A program made the translations under genes and the position numbers. Positions 24,502 through 32,961 of a stretch of 64,000 bases of DNA are shown piece by piece. The notes under the pieces were generated by a model. That model searched no databases. It was given only the letters and a program-made list of their open reading frames with translations, and was not told where the DNA came from. Positions within the stretch are counted from its first letter, which is position 1. The number at the start of each line of letters is the position of its first letter. This DNA comes from Streptomyces sp. NBC_01314 (GTDB lineage Bacteria > Actinomycetota > Actinomycetes > Streptomycetales > Streptomycetaceae): contig NZ_CP108394.1 of the NCBI RefSeq assembly GCF_041435215.1, forward strand, positions 4,960,001 through 5,024,000, in the 5' to 3' direction.

Positions 24502-27500
24502 TCTCGGCCTCCTCGGGCATGGGTGCCGGTACGCGCCGGGTGCCGGGCGAGCCGAGGGCGGCGGTGAGATCGCCGGTCTCGTCGGCGAGGAGCCGGCGGC
24601 CGTCCCAGACGAGCAGCAGCGCGGAGACGGTGTGGTCGACGGCGGTGTGCGCGAGGTCGTAGTGGGCGGCGGCGGACACGGAGGCGTGGGCGGCCCACAG
24701 GTCGTAGCCGGTCATGAACAGGTCGAGGTCGAACTGGGCGGCCAGCGACATGAGTTCGCCGCGCCCGGTGTCGTCCACGCCCGCGAACGCCTCGTCGAGG
24801 GCGAGCAGGCGCGGGGCGTGCGGGTCGGCCGAGTTGAGCATGGCGTGCGCGGCGGCGAACAGCGGCAGGTGCAGCGACACGGACTGCTCACCGCCCGACA
24901 GCCGACTGTGCCGGGCGCGGGTGAGCCTCTCCTCGCTCTTGTCGGGCCGGACCAGCTGGAACGCGAACTGCCGCCAGCTCCGGTAGTCGAGGACCTCGGC
25001 GAGCAACTCCCGGTAGGGCAGGTCGCGGTGACGGGCACGGGCGGTCTTGATCTGCGCGGCGAAGTGAATGCGCACCCGGACGAGACCCTCGGGGCCGAGG
25101 CGGGCTGCGTCGGCGTCAAGGAGGGCGCAGACGGCGCGCTGCTCGTCGTCGAGATGGTCGGCGAGCAGCCAGCTGACGCCGACCGTCGTCCCCGACGACA
25201 TCTTCCGCCTGCGCATGTCGGTGTTCATCCGCCTGATCAGGTCACGGGCGTCGACGGTGCGGTCGTGGATCTGCTGGGCGAGCCGGGTGAGCAGGGCGTC
25301 CTCCAGGATGCGCTGCTCGGACTCGGAGAGCAGTTCGGCCTGGTCACGGCGGTGGGAGGAGATCTTCTGGGCGAAGGCGGCGACGGGCAGCGGCCCCTCC
25401 TCGTCGGCCACGCGCACGACGATGATCCCGTCGGAGCCGTCCCATTCGGGCCGGTAGTCCTGACCGGCGGCGGCGAGCTGCGCCTGCAGGTCGTCCAGAG
25501 CCTTGGTGAGACGGGTGACGGACTGCTTGAGGCTGGTCTCGGTGGGGGTCAGGTCGCGGGTCGCGGCGAGGATCGCCTCGTGTACGGCGACCACGGCCGG
25601 CGGGAGTGCAACGCCTGCCCAGTCGGCCTCCTGGGCGGGCCAGGCAAGGCCGGGCGGGCAGCGCAGGATGTCGAGGAGTTCCCGGGCGGCGTACGGGCGC
25701 AGGCCGCGGGCGGTGTCCTTCTCCTCCGCCGCGGCGACCGACCCGGCCTCGGCCGCCGCCGTACGGCGAGCCTCGGCCGCGGCGGTGCCCGCGATCGCGC
25801 TGTGCTGGGCCGTGCGGGCCGCCTCGGCCTCCCGGACCAGGGCGTCGATCCCGTCCTCGGCCTCCCGCACCCGGCGCATCACCTCCTGTGCCTCGGCCCC
25901 GACGGCCGCCTGGAGTGCCTCCAGTCCCGCGGCCTCCTCGGTGTGCCGGCGGCGCGCCGCGCGCTCGGTGTCCAGCGCCGCCTCCTCGTCCTCGCCGGCG
26001 GCGGTGAGCCGGTCGGCGCCTGCCTGGGCGGCCTCGGTCTGGCGGACGTGTTCGCGGCGGTGGGCGGCGAGTTCACGGACCGCCGCCTCGAAGGCACGGG
26101 TGGCGGTCTCCACGGCGTCGACGCGCTCGGTCTCGATGCCGTGCTCGGCCGCGGTACGGCGCAGGGCGCGCTCGGCGACCGAGCAGGCGGCCACCGACTC
26201 GTCGTACGAGGCCTGGGCGGCGTCGGCGGCGTCGCGGGTGGCGCGCAGCCTCGCCGCGGCCCTGTCGAGTTCGCGCAGGGCCTGCGTGATGCCGGTGGTG
26301 CGGGGCAGGGCGGCGCGGGCGGCGGCGTACGCCTCCAGGGCGGCGTCCGTACGGGTCTGCGCGCGCCCCAACTCGTCGAGCTGGGCGGAGAGTTCGGCCA
26401 GCAGCGTCTCGCAGGCGGCGATGCGGGCCGCGCGTCTGCGCGTGCGGGCGGTGGCGCCGACGTATTCGGCGTGCTCCTTGGCGTGGGCACCGACCAGGAC
26501 ACCGGCCGCGTACCGGCCGTCGGGGCTGATCTGTGGGGTCCCGGTGTCGAGGTCGCCGGTGACGGCGACGGAGCGCAGTACGGCGGTGATGCGGGCGGCC
26601 GGGATCGCGGCGGGGTCCACCGAGTTGTCGGGGCTCAGGAGGTCGGCGAGGCTCGGTCCGCCCACCGGGTCGCCGGCCCGGAGGTAGCCCTCGCTGTGGC
26701 CGGCCGCCACGGGGGTGTCCTCGGCGGTGACGAGGGCGTCGAGGAGGCCCGACGCCTCCAACGCCGCTTCCAGGTCCGCTCGTTGACGATCCGTCAGTTC
26801 ACTGTCGAAGTCGACGAGTTGCCACAGGGGCACGCCGTCACCGGGCGCCCGGTCGGCGGTTCGGCCGCGGGCCGGGGGCGGGGCGTCGTCGTGTTCGGCG
26901 GCGATCCGGTCGCGTTCGGCTTCCGTCTCGGCGCGGCGGTTCTCGACGTCGGTGCGTTGGGCGCGCAGGGAGGCGAGAGTGTCGCGCAGTTCCTGCGCGG
27001 CGGGGGCGGTGGCCTCGGTGAAGGCGTCGGCGAGCGTGACCGCGTCGGCCTCGCCGGTGAGTTCGAGGGCTTCGGCGAGTCGGCCGGCGCTCTCTTCAGC
27101 CAGGAGCGCGCCGTGTGTCTCCGTCCACTCTCCCAGCGCCGTACGGGCCTGTTCACGGGCCGATTCGAGAACCGACTCGGCAGCGGTCTCGGCGGTCTCG
27201 GCCGCGGCGACGGCCTCCTGCGCGCGATCGAGCGAGACCCGGGCGAGGTCACGGGTCTGCTCGGCACCGCGTGCCGCCTGCTGAGCGGCGCGCACGGCCC
27301 GGACGCCCTCGTGGCGGGCGGCGGCCAGCGCGGCGGAGCGGTCGGAGAGGCAGGCGGGCTCTGCGTCGGCCTGGGTCCAGGTGAGGCCGGCGGTGTGGGC
27401 GTGGTCGGCGACGGTGGCGGCGTCCCGGGAGACGGCGGCGTCGAGTTCGGCGGCGAGTCCGGCCGCGCGCTCGGCCTCGGCGCGAGCGCGGCCGGTGGCA

Positions 27501-28585
27501 GCGGTGCGGCGTTCGCGTTCGGCGGTCGCCTGGCGGGCGGTGTGCTCGCAGGTGCGCACCAGGCGTTCCAGGTCGGCCAGTTGCTCGATGGCCTGGTAGG
27601 CGGCGGAGGAGCGCAGTTGGTCGAGCCGGGCGCGCTGGGCGGCGAGCGAGGCGTCGGCCGACTCGGCGCGTGTCTCGGCGGCGGCCTGCTGTTCGCGGGC
27701 CGCCGCCAGGTCCGCGGCGGCGGTGCGCACGGCGGCGGCGCGCTCGGCGGTTTCGGCGCGGCGGGCGGTGAGCCGGTCCGCGGCGGTGCGGGCGTGGACC
27801 CGCAGATAGGTGGAGTAGCTCGCGAGGAAGGCGCCGGTGGCGTCGTCGGCGGCGACCAGGCCCTCCAGCGTGCGCTGCACGGACTCCATGTCGTCGAAGG
27901 AGCGGGCCGCCTCGGCGATCAGGTCGTCGTCGAGTGGGCGCAGGCCCGCGGTGAGGGTGTCGGAGAGCTTGGCCGGATCAAGGTTCTTGGCGAGCTGCGG
28001 GCGGCGCAACGTGAGGATCAGGGTGAGCAGTTGCTCGTACCGCTCCCGGCCGAGGCCGAACAGGCGCTGGTCGACGGCGGCGCGGTAGTCGGCCGTGGAG
28101 GCGATCAGCTCGCGTCCGAGCTCGGCGGCGAGCTGCTTCCTCGTCATCGGCCGGTCGTCGTCGGTGAGGAGTGAGAAGTCCTCACCGACGCGGCCCTCGG
28201 CGACGAAGTGCCACCGAGCGGGTGTGTCGCGGTGCCGCTGGGCGTGCAGCCCGATGCCACAGGTGACGGCCTCGCCGGTCTCCCGGTGGGTGAACTCGAT
28301 CCAGACGTAGCCGAGGGCGCTGTCCTGCCCGCGGAAGAGCAGGTTGGACTTCATCGTGCGGTCCTCGGCGGCGAACGGGTTGAGCCGCTTGGGGTCGATA
28401 CGCCCGTCGAGGACGAACGGGAACAGCACCTCCAGCGCCTTGGTCTTGCCGGATCCGTTGGGGCCGCGCAGCACCAGCCAGCCGCCGGCGAAGGAGAACT
28501 CCTCGTCCCGGTAGTCCCACAGGTTGATGATCCCGGCACGGGTGGGGACGTAGCGGGCGGCCGGGGTGGGAGCGGGGGTGCTCAC
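24491..28585 (-). CDS. jetC: Wadjet SMC-like ATPase JetC (TIGR02680, MukB/SbcC-like)
   Basis: Long SMC-type ATPase of 1364 residues, GTG start overlapping the jetB stop (GTGA). Walker A GPNGSGKT is at 41-48 behind a conserved beta-rich N-terminus (INLWDYRDEEF...GGWLVLRGP). Two long Ala/Arg/Glu-rich coiled-coil arms flank a central hinge region around residues 600-720. The C-terminal head has the ABC signature RLSGGEQSVSLHL and Walker B LLALDEAFAGVDD, followed by the D-loop. JetC dimers act as the DNA loop-extruding motor of Wadjet, with JetA as kleisin and JetB as kite subunit. Length and motif order are normal for the family, and no frameshift is visible. Confidence 0.95.
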   Translation of the reverse strand: MSTPAPTPAARYVPTRAGIINLWDYRDEEFSFAGGWLVLRGPNGSGKTKALEVLFPFVLDGRIDPKRLNPFAAEDRTMKSNLLFRGQDSALGYVWIEFTHRETGEAVTCGIGLHAQRHRDTPARWHFVAEGRVGEDFSLLTDDDRPMTRKQLAAELGRELIASTADYRAAVDQRLFGLGRERYEQLLTLILTLRRPQLAKNLDPAKLSDTLTAGLRPLDDDLIAEAARSFDDMESVQRTLEGLVAADDATGAFLASYSTYLRVHARTAADRLTARRAETAERAAAVRTAAADLAAAREQQAAAETRAESADASLAAQRARLDQLRSSAAYQAIEQLADLERLVRTCEHTARQATAERERRTAATGRARAEAERAAGLAAELDAAVSRDAATVADHAHTAGLTWTQADAEPACLSDRSAALAAARHEGVRAVRAAQQAARGAEQTRDLARVSLDRAQEAVAAAETAETAAESVLESAREQARTALGEWTETHGALLAEESAGRLAEALELTGEADAVTLADAFTEATAPAAQELRDTLASLRAQRTDVENRRAETEAERDRIAAEHDDAPPPARGRTADRAPGDGVPLWQLVDFDSELTDRQRADLEAALEASGLLDALVTAEDTPVAAGHSEGYLRAGDPVGGPSLADLLSPDNSVDPAAIPAARITAVLRSVAVTGDLDTGTPQISPDGRYAAGVLVGAHAKEHAEYVGATARTRRRAARIAACETLLAELSAQLDELGRAQTRTDAALEAYAAARAALPRTTGITQALRELDRAAARLRATRDAADAAQASYDESVAACSVAERALRRTAAEHGIETERVDAVETATRAFEAAVRELAAHRREHVRQTEAAQAGADRLTAAGEDEEAALDTERAARRRHTEEAAGLEALQAAVGAEAQEVMRRVREAEDGIDALVREAEAARTAQHSAIAGTAAAEARRTAAAEAGSVAAAEEKDTARGLRPYAARELLDILRCPPGLAWPAQEADWAGVALPPAVVAVHEAILAATRDLTPTETSLKQSVTRLTKALDDLQAQLAAAGQDYRPEWDGSDGIIVVRVADEEGPLPVAAFAQKISSHRRDQAELLSESEQRILEDALLTRLAQQIHDRTVDARDLIRRMNTDMRRRKMSSGTTVGVSWLLADHLDDEQRAVCALLDADAARLGPEGLVRVRIHFAAQIKTARARHRDLPYRELLAEVLDYRSWRQFAFQLVRPDKSEERLTRARHSRLSGGEQSVSLHLPLFAAAHAMLNSADPHAPRLLALDEAFAGVDDTGRGELMSLAAQFDLDLFMTGYDLWAAHASVSAAAHYDLAHTAVDHTVSALLLVWDGRRLLADETGDLTAALGSPGTRRVPAPMPEEAEIAG

Positions 28586-30018
28586 GGAGTCGGGTCCTTG
28601 GCGGTGTCGTCGGTGAACACTGCGGTCTGGGCCGGCAGTTGGACAGGCAGTTGGGCCGTCGTACGGGTCTTCACGCGGGCGGTGACCCCGCGGTAGCGGG
28701 CGATCAGGGGCAGCGCGAGAGCCCCGCCGTCGACCCGGACGATCAGCGACATGGCGGCCAGCAGGTCGAGAGCCTGGGCGAGCAGCCGGTCCGGGTCGCC
28801 GCGCAGGTCGGCGGCGAAGCCCGCACCGTACTCGCCGGTGATCTCCTTGAGCCTGCCCCGGAGCCAGGAGTCGGTGACGAAGGGATACCGGATCTCCCCC
28901 GGCTCCTGACCCGCGTCGCCGACCGCCTCGTACGCCAACATCTCATCGGGCTCGGCGAGTTCGGTGAGCTCGGCGACCAGCCCCCGCGACGGCAGGGCAG
29001 CGTCGATACGCCGGGCGCGGGCCGCGAGGCATTCGGCGGCGGTGGGCGCGGGCAGCAGTTCGAGGGCATGCCGTCCGGAACGCTGCACGGCGGCGCTGAT
29101 CCGGGCGGCAAGCAGCAGCGCGGCCTGCGCGACCGTGCCGCCGCCGGGGAAGCGGATGTCGGACAGCCTGCCGGAGGTGTCGATGAGCGCCACGCCCTCG
29201 GCCCGCCGCTCCACCGTCAGCCCGGTCAGGCGCTCCAGGTCCTCGGCGAGGGCGGGGGCCCGCAGCTGGCCCAGGAGTTCGGTGTCGGCGTCGGCGTAGT
29301 ACGCGACCGGGTTCTCCAGCACCAGGCGGCGGGCTCGGCGGGCCTGGTCGCGGCGCCGGCCGGCCCGGCCGGCCGACATGCCGAGCGCGCTGCCGGAGTC
29401 GAGGAGCGCGGTGACGGAGGTCAGGTGCTGCAGGACTCGGGTCGGGTGGTGGACTGCGAGGAGGATCTCGCGGTCGATGTCGTACAGGGCTTCGGCACGC
29501 TCGGGATCGCCGGCCCAGGCGGTGGCGGAACCGTCGGCGAGGGTGAGTGCGCCGCGTTCGGTGAGCCAGGTGACGGCGTCGACGAAGGCGTCCCGGTCGG
29601 GCTTGCGCCCGGTGTCGAGCCCGAGCCCGTCGATGCGTACGGCGTCGGCGGCGACCGCGTCGGCCAGCTCACCCAGCGCCACCTGCGCGCCGTGGCGGCC
29701 CAGGGCCGCGAGGGTGAGGACGAGATAGGCGTAACGGCGGCGGCCGAAGGGGCGTCCCGCGCGGGTGAGGGCCGGACGGGTGGCGTCCAGGCCGTCCTGG
29801 GCACGCTGCAGCCGGGCGGTGTCGGCAGTGGTGACGAGCCGGTGGCCGAGCACCTCCATCAGATCGGTGCGCAGTTGCCCGGCCCAGCGCCGCACGGTCG
29901 CCAGCGCCGTCCTGTCCGGATACCCGGGCGTGACCAGCGGATGCCGCAGCACGAGCCGTACCGCCTTCTGGTAGTCGGCGAGTTCGAGCGAGGAGACGCC
30001 CTCGGCGACGCGGCTCAT
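28582..30018 (-). CDS. jetB: Wadjet subunit JetB (TIGR02678, kite-like)
   Basis: Protein of 478 residues belonging to the DUF2398 family, the winged-helix kite subunit that binds JetA kleisin and helps JetC hold DNA. The open frame extends far upstream through jetA, but the family begins at ELADYQKAVRLVLRHPLVT, so the ATG at 30018 is the start. Other family landmarks are RRRYAYLVLTLAALGRHGAQ, a segment DREILLAVHHPTRV, RARRLVLENPVAYY, and the late ALDLLAAMSLIVR winged-helix core. The stop overlaps the jetC GTG. Between jetA and jetB a 14-codon ORF overlaps the stop of the first and the start of the second, described separately. Confidence 0.93.
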   Translation of the reverse strand: MSRVAEGVSSLELADYQKAVRLVLRHPLVTPGYPDRTALATVRRWAGQLRTDLMEVLGHRLVTTADTARLQRAQDGLDATRPALTRAGRPFGRRRYAYLVLTLAALGRHGAQVALGELADAVAADAVRIDGLGLDTGRKPDRDAFVDAVTWLTERGALTLADGSATAWAGDPERAEALYDIDREILLAVHHPTRVLQHLTSVTALLDSGSALGMSAGRAGRRRDQARRARRLVLENPVAYYADADTELLGQLRAPALAEDLERLTGLTVERRAEGVALIDTSGRLSDIRFPGGGTVAQAALLLAARISAAVQRSGRHALELLPAPTAAECLAARARRIDAALPSRGLVAELTELAEPDEMLAYEAVGDAGQEPGEIRYPFVTDSWLRGRLKEITGEYGAGFAADLRGDPDRLLAQALDLLAAMSLIVRVDGGALALPLIARYRGVTARVKTRTTAQLPVQLPAQTAVFTDDTAKDPTP

Positions 30019-30059
30019 GACGCGGCCCTGCCTCGTCGAGGGCCTTGTCGACGGCTCAT
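30015..30059 (-). CDS. 14-codon coupling mini-ORF between jetA and jetB
   Basis: An ATG at 30059 overlaps the jetA stop as ATGA. The frame reads MSRRQGPRRGRAAS and ends in a TGA that overlaps the jetB ATG, again as ATGA. So a ribosome leaving jetA could restart, translate 14 codons and restart at jetB. The two overlaps share ATGAGCCG, which suggests a local duplication of the start region. The peptide itself is very basic and may have no function. Confidence 0.4.
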   Translation of the reverse strand: MSRRQGPRRGRAAS

Positions 30060-31612
30060 GCGGTGACCTCCAGGCGCAGCCCGTCGAGATGGAGACGCCC
30101 GCGCACGGTGTCGACGGTGGTGGAGCCCTCGGCGGGAGTGAGAGTGAGCCGCACCCCGTGGGCGGAGCCGGAGGCGGCGGTGACCGTGCGACTGGCGGGA
30201 ACACGGGCGGCGAGCGCCACGTCGAGGAGGGCGAGCAGGGCCCGTGTCTCGGGCTCGTCGAGCGTGCGGCCGTAGACGCCGTCCGATGCGAGGGAGTTCG
30301 CGGCACTACGGCGCTCGGCCTGCTCCTTCAGCTGCCCAGCACGGAGCAGGGCCCGCCGGTCGTCGTCGCGTTCGATGCGGCCGGGGCCGTGCAGGGCGGG
30401 GGTGCGGCCGGACTGCACCAGAGTGCGGGCCAGCTCGACCGGTTCGGCCTCCCACCAGGACGTACGGGACGGGATCCGCTCGGGGTCGGCGTACGGGACG
30501 GCAATGTGGCGGGGTGCGCCGAGCCCGAAAACCGCCTGGAACAACGCGTGCGCGTCCTCGTCGCTCTCGCAGGAGGTGAACCACTGCGCGAGGTGGCGCA
30601 GTTGACTCTCGCGGCTCACCCCGCCCCGGCGTGCCTCGGTGACGCGGCGCAGCAGGGCGAGGACGGAGCGGATCGCGGTGACGGTGGCGTCCTGCAGCCG
30701 CTCGGTCTCGCTGTGCTCGCGCTCCGCGAACCAGTGGACGATGCCCTCCCACCGGTGCCGCCAGTCCGCCAGCCGCTCGGCGGGGCTGCGGAAGAGCCGC
30801 TCGTCCGCCTCGGCCGCGTACTCGATCATGCGGTCCACACCGGTGGCCGCGGCCTTCTCGACCGCCTCGGCCAACAGCGGCGCGTAGCGCCCGAGTTCGG
30901 CGGTGAACTCCCGCATGTGCGCGAGGAGGGCGTCCTTGTGGGCGAGGAACACCTCGGGCCGGGTGTCGTTGGTACGCGCCAGATCGCCCAGCATGAGGTA
31001 GAAACGGGCGGCGCGCTGCGCCATCTCGTTCAGCACGGAGTCGAGCCGGCCGAGCTTGCGGTAGACCTCCTCGGCGTCGCCCGCGGTGTTGGCCTCGGCC
31101 AGGGCGTGCAGGTCGCCGAGGATGTCGGGGAAGACGAGACGGGAGAGCTGGGCGTCCTCCAGACTCGCCCCGAGCACGTCCTCCACGGCCCGGTACGCCC
31201 GGTACCCGGCCTGCGTGAACTGGTACACGTAGTGCCGGTTGCGGTACTCGGCCAGGTTCGCGGCCCGCGTCCCGTCGTACGACCGGTCCAGAACCTGCCA
31301 CTCCGCGAGCGCGTCGAGCAACGGCTGAACACCGGCCGACCCCCCGACCGCGCTTACGGCACCTGCGGCCGGATGGTCGACGGCGAGCCGCTCCAGCAGC
31401 CCCACTGCGTCCGAAGCGTGCAGCAGTACCTGGTAGTTGGCGCGTCCGCGGTCGAAGGCGCGCAGCAGCCACAGGTATTCGTGACGCTTCTCGGCGGCGG
31501 CGAAGTGGAACAGTCGCAGCCGGTCGTCGAGGGAGAACGCGTCGATGCCGAACGCGCCCTCGTCGACGGGGTCCGGAACCTGGGACTCCGGGGCGTCGGG
31601 CTCGTCACTCAC
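30056..31612 (-). CDS. jetA: Wadjet kleisin subunit JetA (TIGR02677)
   Basis: First gene of the Wadjet set; 518 residues from the GTG at 31612. A GTG at 31645 in the same frame would add 11 residues, and AAGGAAG 11 nt upstream slightly favours the shorter form. DUF2397 landmarks: LDDRLRLFHFAAAEKRHEYLWLLRAF at the N-terminus, ANYQVLLHASDAV, an all-helical middle, the segment DWRHRWEGIVHWFAERE, and RESQLRHLAQWF toward the end. JetA is the kleisin that bridges the JetC heads. Upstream by 320 bp, on the same strand, is a Phd/PIN toxin-antitoxin pair. The system is complete (A, B, C, D), in the order usual for type I Wadjet. Confidence 0.93.
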   Translation of the reverse strand: MSDEPDAPESQVPDPVDEGAFGIDAFSLDDRLRLFHFAAAEKRHEYLWLLRAFDRGRANYQVLLHASDAVGLLERLAVDHPAAGAVSAVGGSAGVQPLLDALAEWQVLDRSYDGTRAANLAEYRNRHYVYQFTQAGYRAYRAVEDVLGASLEDAQLSRLVFPDILGDLHALAEANTAGDAEEVYRKLGRLDSVLNEMAQRAARFYLMLGDLARTNDTRPEVFLAHKDALLAHMREFTAELGRYAPLLAEAVEKAAATGVDRMIEYAAEADERLFRSPAERLADWRHRWEGIVHWFAEREHSETERLQDATVTAIRSVLALLRRVTEARRGGVSRESQLRHLAQWFTSCESDEDAHALFQAVFGLGAPRHIAVPYADPERIPSRTSWWEAEPVELARTLVQSGRTPALHGPGRIERDDDRRALLRAGQLKEQAERRSAANSLASDGVYGRTLDEPETRALLALLDVALAARVPASRTVTAASGSAHGVRLTLTPAEGSTTVDTVRGRLHLDGLRLEVTA

Positions 31613-31932
31613 GGATCTGGCGGCTTCCTTGCTGCGGCTGGACACGTACTCACCCGGGCCGGACAGCCGGGGTTCCGCACCAGTCTGCCGCACTCGTACC
31701 AGTGCGGGTAACCCGCTCTCCAGCCCACACTCCCTGTGCTATTTTGCGCCTTTCTCACACCCGTGGCACGCGGTGGGCGGGCCTCCTGATCCCTGGATCG
31801 GCCACCGTCCGCGGCGACGGGGACGACGACTTGCGCGCCTCGCGCCCGGTCCCGGCCGTCCGTCGCGGTCGGGCATCGGTTCACAAGTGATCCGGCGGCC
31901 GACGAGCGACACGAAAGGGAGCGGACTGCCCC
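31613..31932. promoter_or_regulatory. Spacer between PIN toxin gene and jetA, probable jetA promoter
   Basis: This 320-bp gap must carry the Wadjet promoter unless jetA is read through from the toxin-antitoxin pair. A small inverted repeat (cgcact at 31689-31694 and agtgcg at 31701-31706) lies about 80 bp upstream of the jetA start and could be an operator. An AT-rich step (ctattttgcgcc) lies near 31738-31749. No coding potential is evident. Confidence 0.4.
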
Positions 31933-32307
31933 TCACACGGACATGGCCTGCACGTCGTACTGCGGGATCCACTTGTCCCTCGTCATCAGGGTCATCCCTT
32001 CGATCTGTGCCTGAGCGACCAGTATCCGGTCGAAGGGGTCCCGGTGATGCGCCGGAAGCCGACCCGCCCGCACACCATGCCCGGCGGTGATGGGCAGGCC
32101 GGTGAACTGGCTGTCGCGTACCCGCTCGGCCAGGTCTTCTGGGCCTTCCAGCTTCCCGAGGGACTGTTTGATGGCGATCTCCCACGGTGACACGGCACTG
32201 ACGTACACCGCGGGTTCGGTGTCGAGCAGATCCTTGATCTCACCGGACAGCTCAGCGGAGTCGTCCAGCCACCAAAGGACCACATGGGTGTCGAGCAGCA
32301 GCCGCAT
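31933..32307 (-). CDS. PIN-domain toxin (VapC-like)
   Basis: Toxin of 124 residues, predicted Mg-dependent ribonuclease. PIN acidic residues are visible: Asp6 in LLLDTHVVLWWL, Glu43 in SPWEIAIK, and the aspartates in HRDPFDRILVAQA and MTRD near the C-terminus. The segment SPWEIAIKQSLGKL with HHRDPFD is typical of the VapC subgroup paired with Phd/YefM antitoxins. The ATG overlaps the antitoxin stop as TGATG, so translation is coupled. Such pairs often act as stabilisation or abortive modules in defence islands. Confidence 0.9.
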   Translation of the reverse strand: MRLLLDTHVVLWWLDDSAELSGEIKDLLDTEPAVYVSAVSPWEIAIKQSLGKLEGPEDLAERVRDSQFTGLPITAGHGVRAGRLPAHHRDPFDRILVAQAQIEGMTLMTRDKWIPQYDVQAMSV

Positions 32308-32549
32308 CAGCGCATCCCGAAGGCGTCAGCGATGTCGTCGGGCAGTTCATCGAAGTCGTCGGGGATGTGAATCCGTCCCCGGAGCGAGCCCCGGCCGGTC
32401 CGCTTCACCTTGGGGCGCAGCGGCACCACCTTGGCCACCGGCTCCCCCGCCTTGCTGATCACGATCTCCTCACCGGTCGCGACCTGCTCCAGGATCCGCG
32501 AGAAGTGCGTCTTGGCTTCATGGACGTTGTACTGCCGGGCTGCTTCCAT
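32307..32549 (-). CDS. Phd/YefM-family antitoxin
   Basis: Antitoxin of 80 residues. The N-terminal DNA-binding Phd fold reads YNVHEAKTHFSRILEQVATG, followed by IVISKAGEPVAKVVPLRP. The C-terminal tail, rich in Asp/Glu/Pro (IPDDFDELPDDIADAFG), is the toxin-binding part. The antitoxin gene precedes the toxin on the same strand, as usual, and should repress its own promoter. A pair of 9-bp direct repeats lies just upstream. Confidence 0.92.
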   Translation of the reverse strand: MEAARQYNVHEAKTHFSRILEQVATGEEIVISKAGEPVAKVVPLRPKVKRTGRGSLRGRIHIPDDFDELPDDIADAFGMR

Positions 32550-32961
32550 GGCTGCCTCACGATACGATCACCGGGTGGACTAAGTGCTGGACTAAGCATA
32601 GCTCTCCGGGGGCGCAACGCACCCATCGCTCGCACGGCGGGCGATCGGCCCCGTCGTGCGGGCGTACTTGGCCAGACCTCCCCGCCGACGGCGCCTGGCC
32701 GCGATGTGCGGGGAGAAGGCGACTGGTGGCCTCTTGCGAGCCGTCCCGAACTTCGTGCGGCCGCGAGATTCACCGTCGGATGAGGGAACCCGGTCCTGCC
32801 GACGGAGGCCGACGACTGGTGGATCGCTCCCGTCGCCGCCGCGGTGGACACACGTGCCCGTCGCCCATGGGGCGCCCGGCACGGCGCAAGCGGCTGCCGC
32901 TGGTAGCAGCAGACCAGGTGAGCGGGTGGTGACCTTCGCGCGGGCCGGCCCGGCGCCGGGG
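32550..32961. other. Spacer of about 400 bp between the Ski2-like helicase and the antitoxin
   Basis: Apart from the direct repeats at 32576-32596, I see nothing supported. Frames here differ in character from the neighbouring genes (Arg/Pro-rich translations) and lack start signals. The distal part presumably holds the terminator of the helicase, but no clear stem with T-run could be picked. Confidence 0.45.
32576..32596. promoter_or_regulatory. Direct repeats upstream of the antitoxin, candidate operator
   Basis: Two copies of tggactaag at 32576-32584 and 32588-32596 (12-bp period) lie 27-47 bp upstream of the antitoxin ATG. On the minus strand a TATGCT hexamer abuts them (32595-32600) and could be a -10 box. 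Phd-family antitoxins bind such short repeats to autoregulate; this is inferred from position. Confidence 0.45.

Noticed and set aside
24338..28174. Very long plus-strand ORF (over 1200 codons) opposite jetC
   Set aside because: It is the mirror of the jetC coding pattern, Gly/Val-rich with no domain, while the minus strand has complete SMC motifs.
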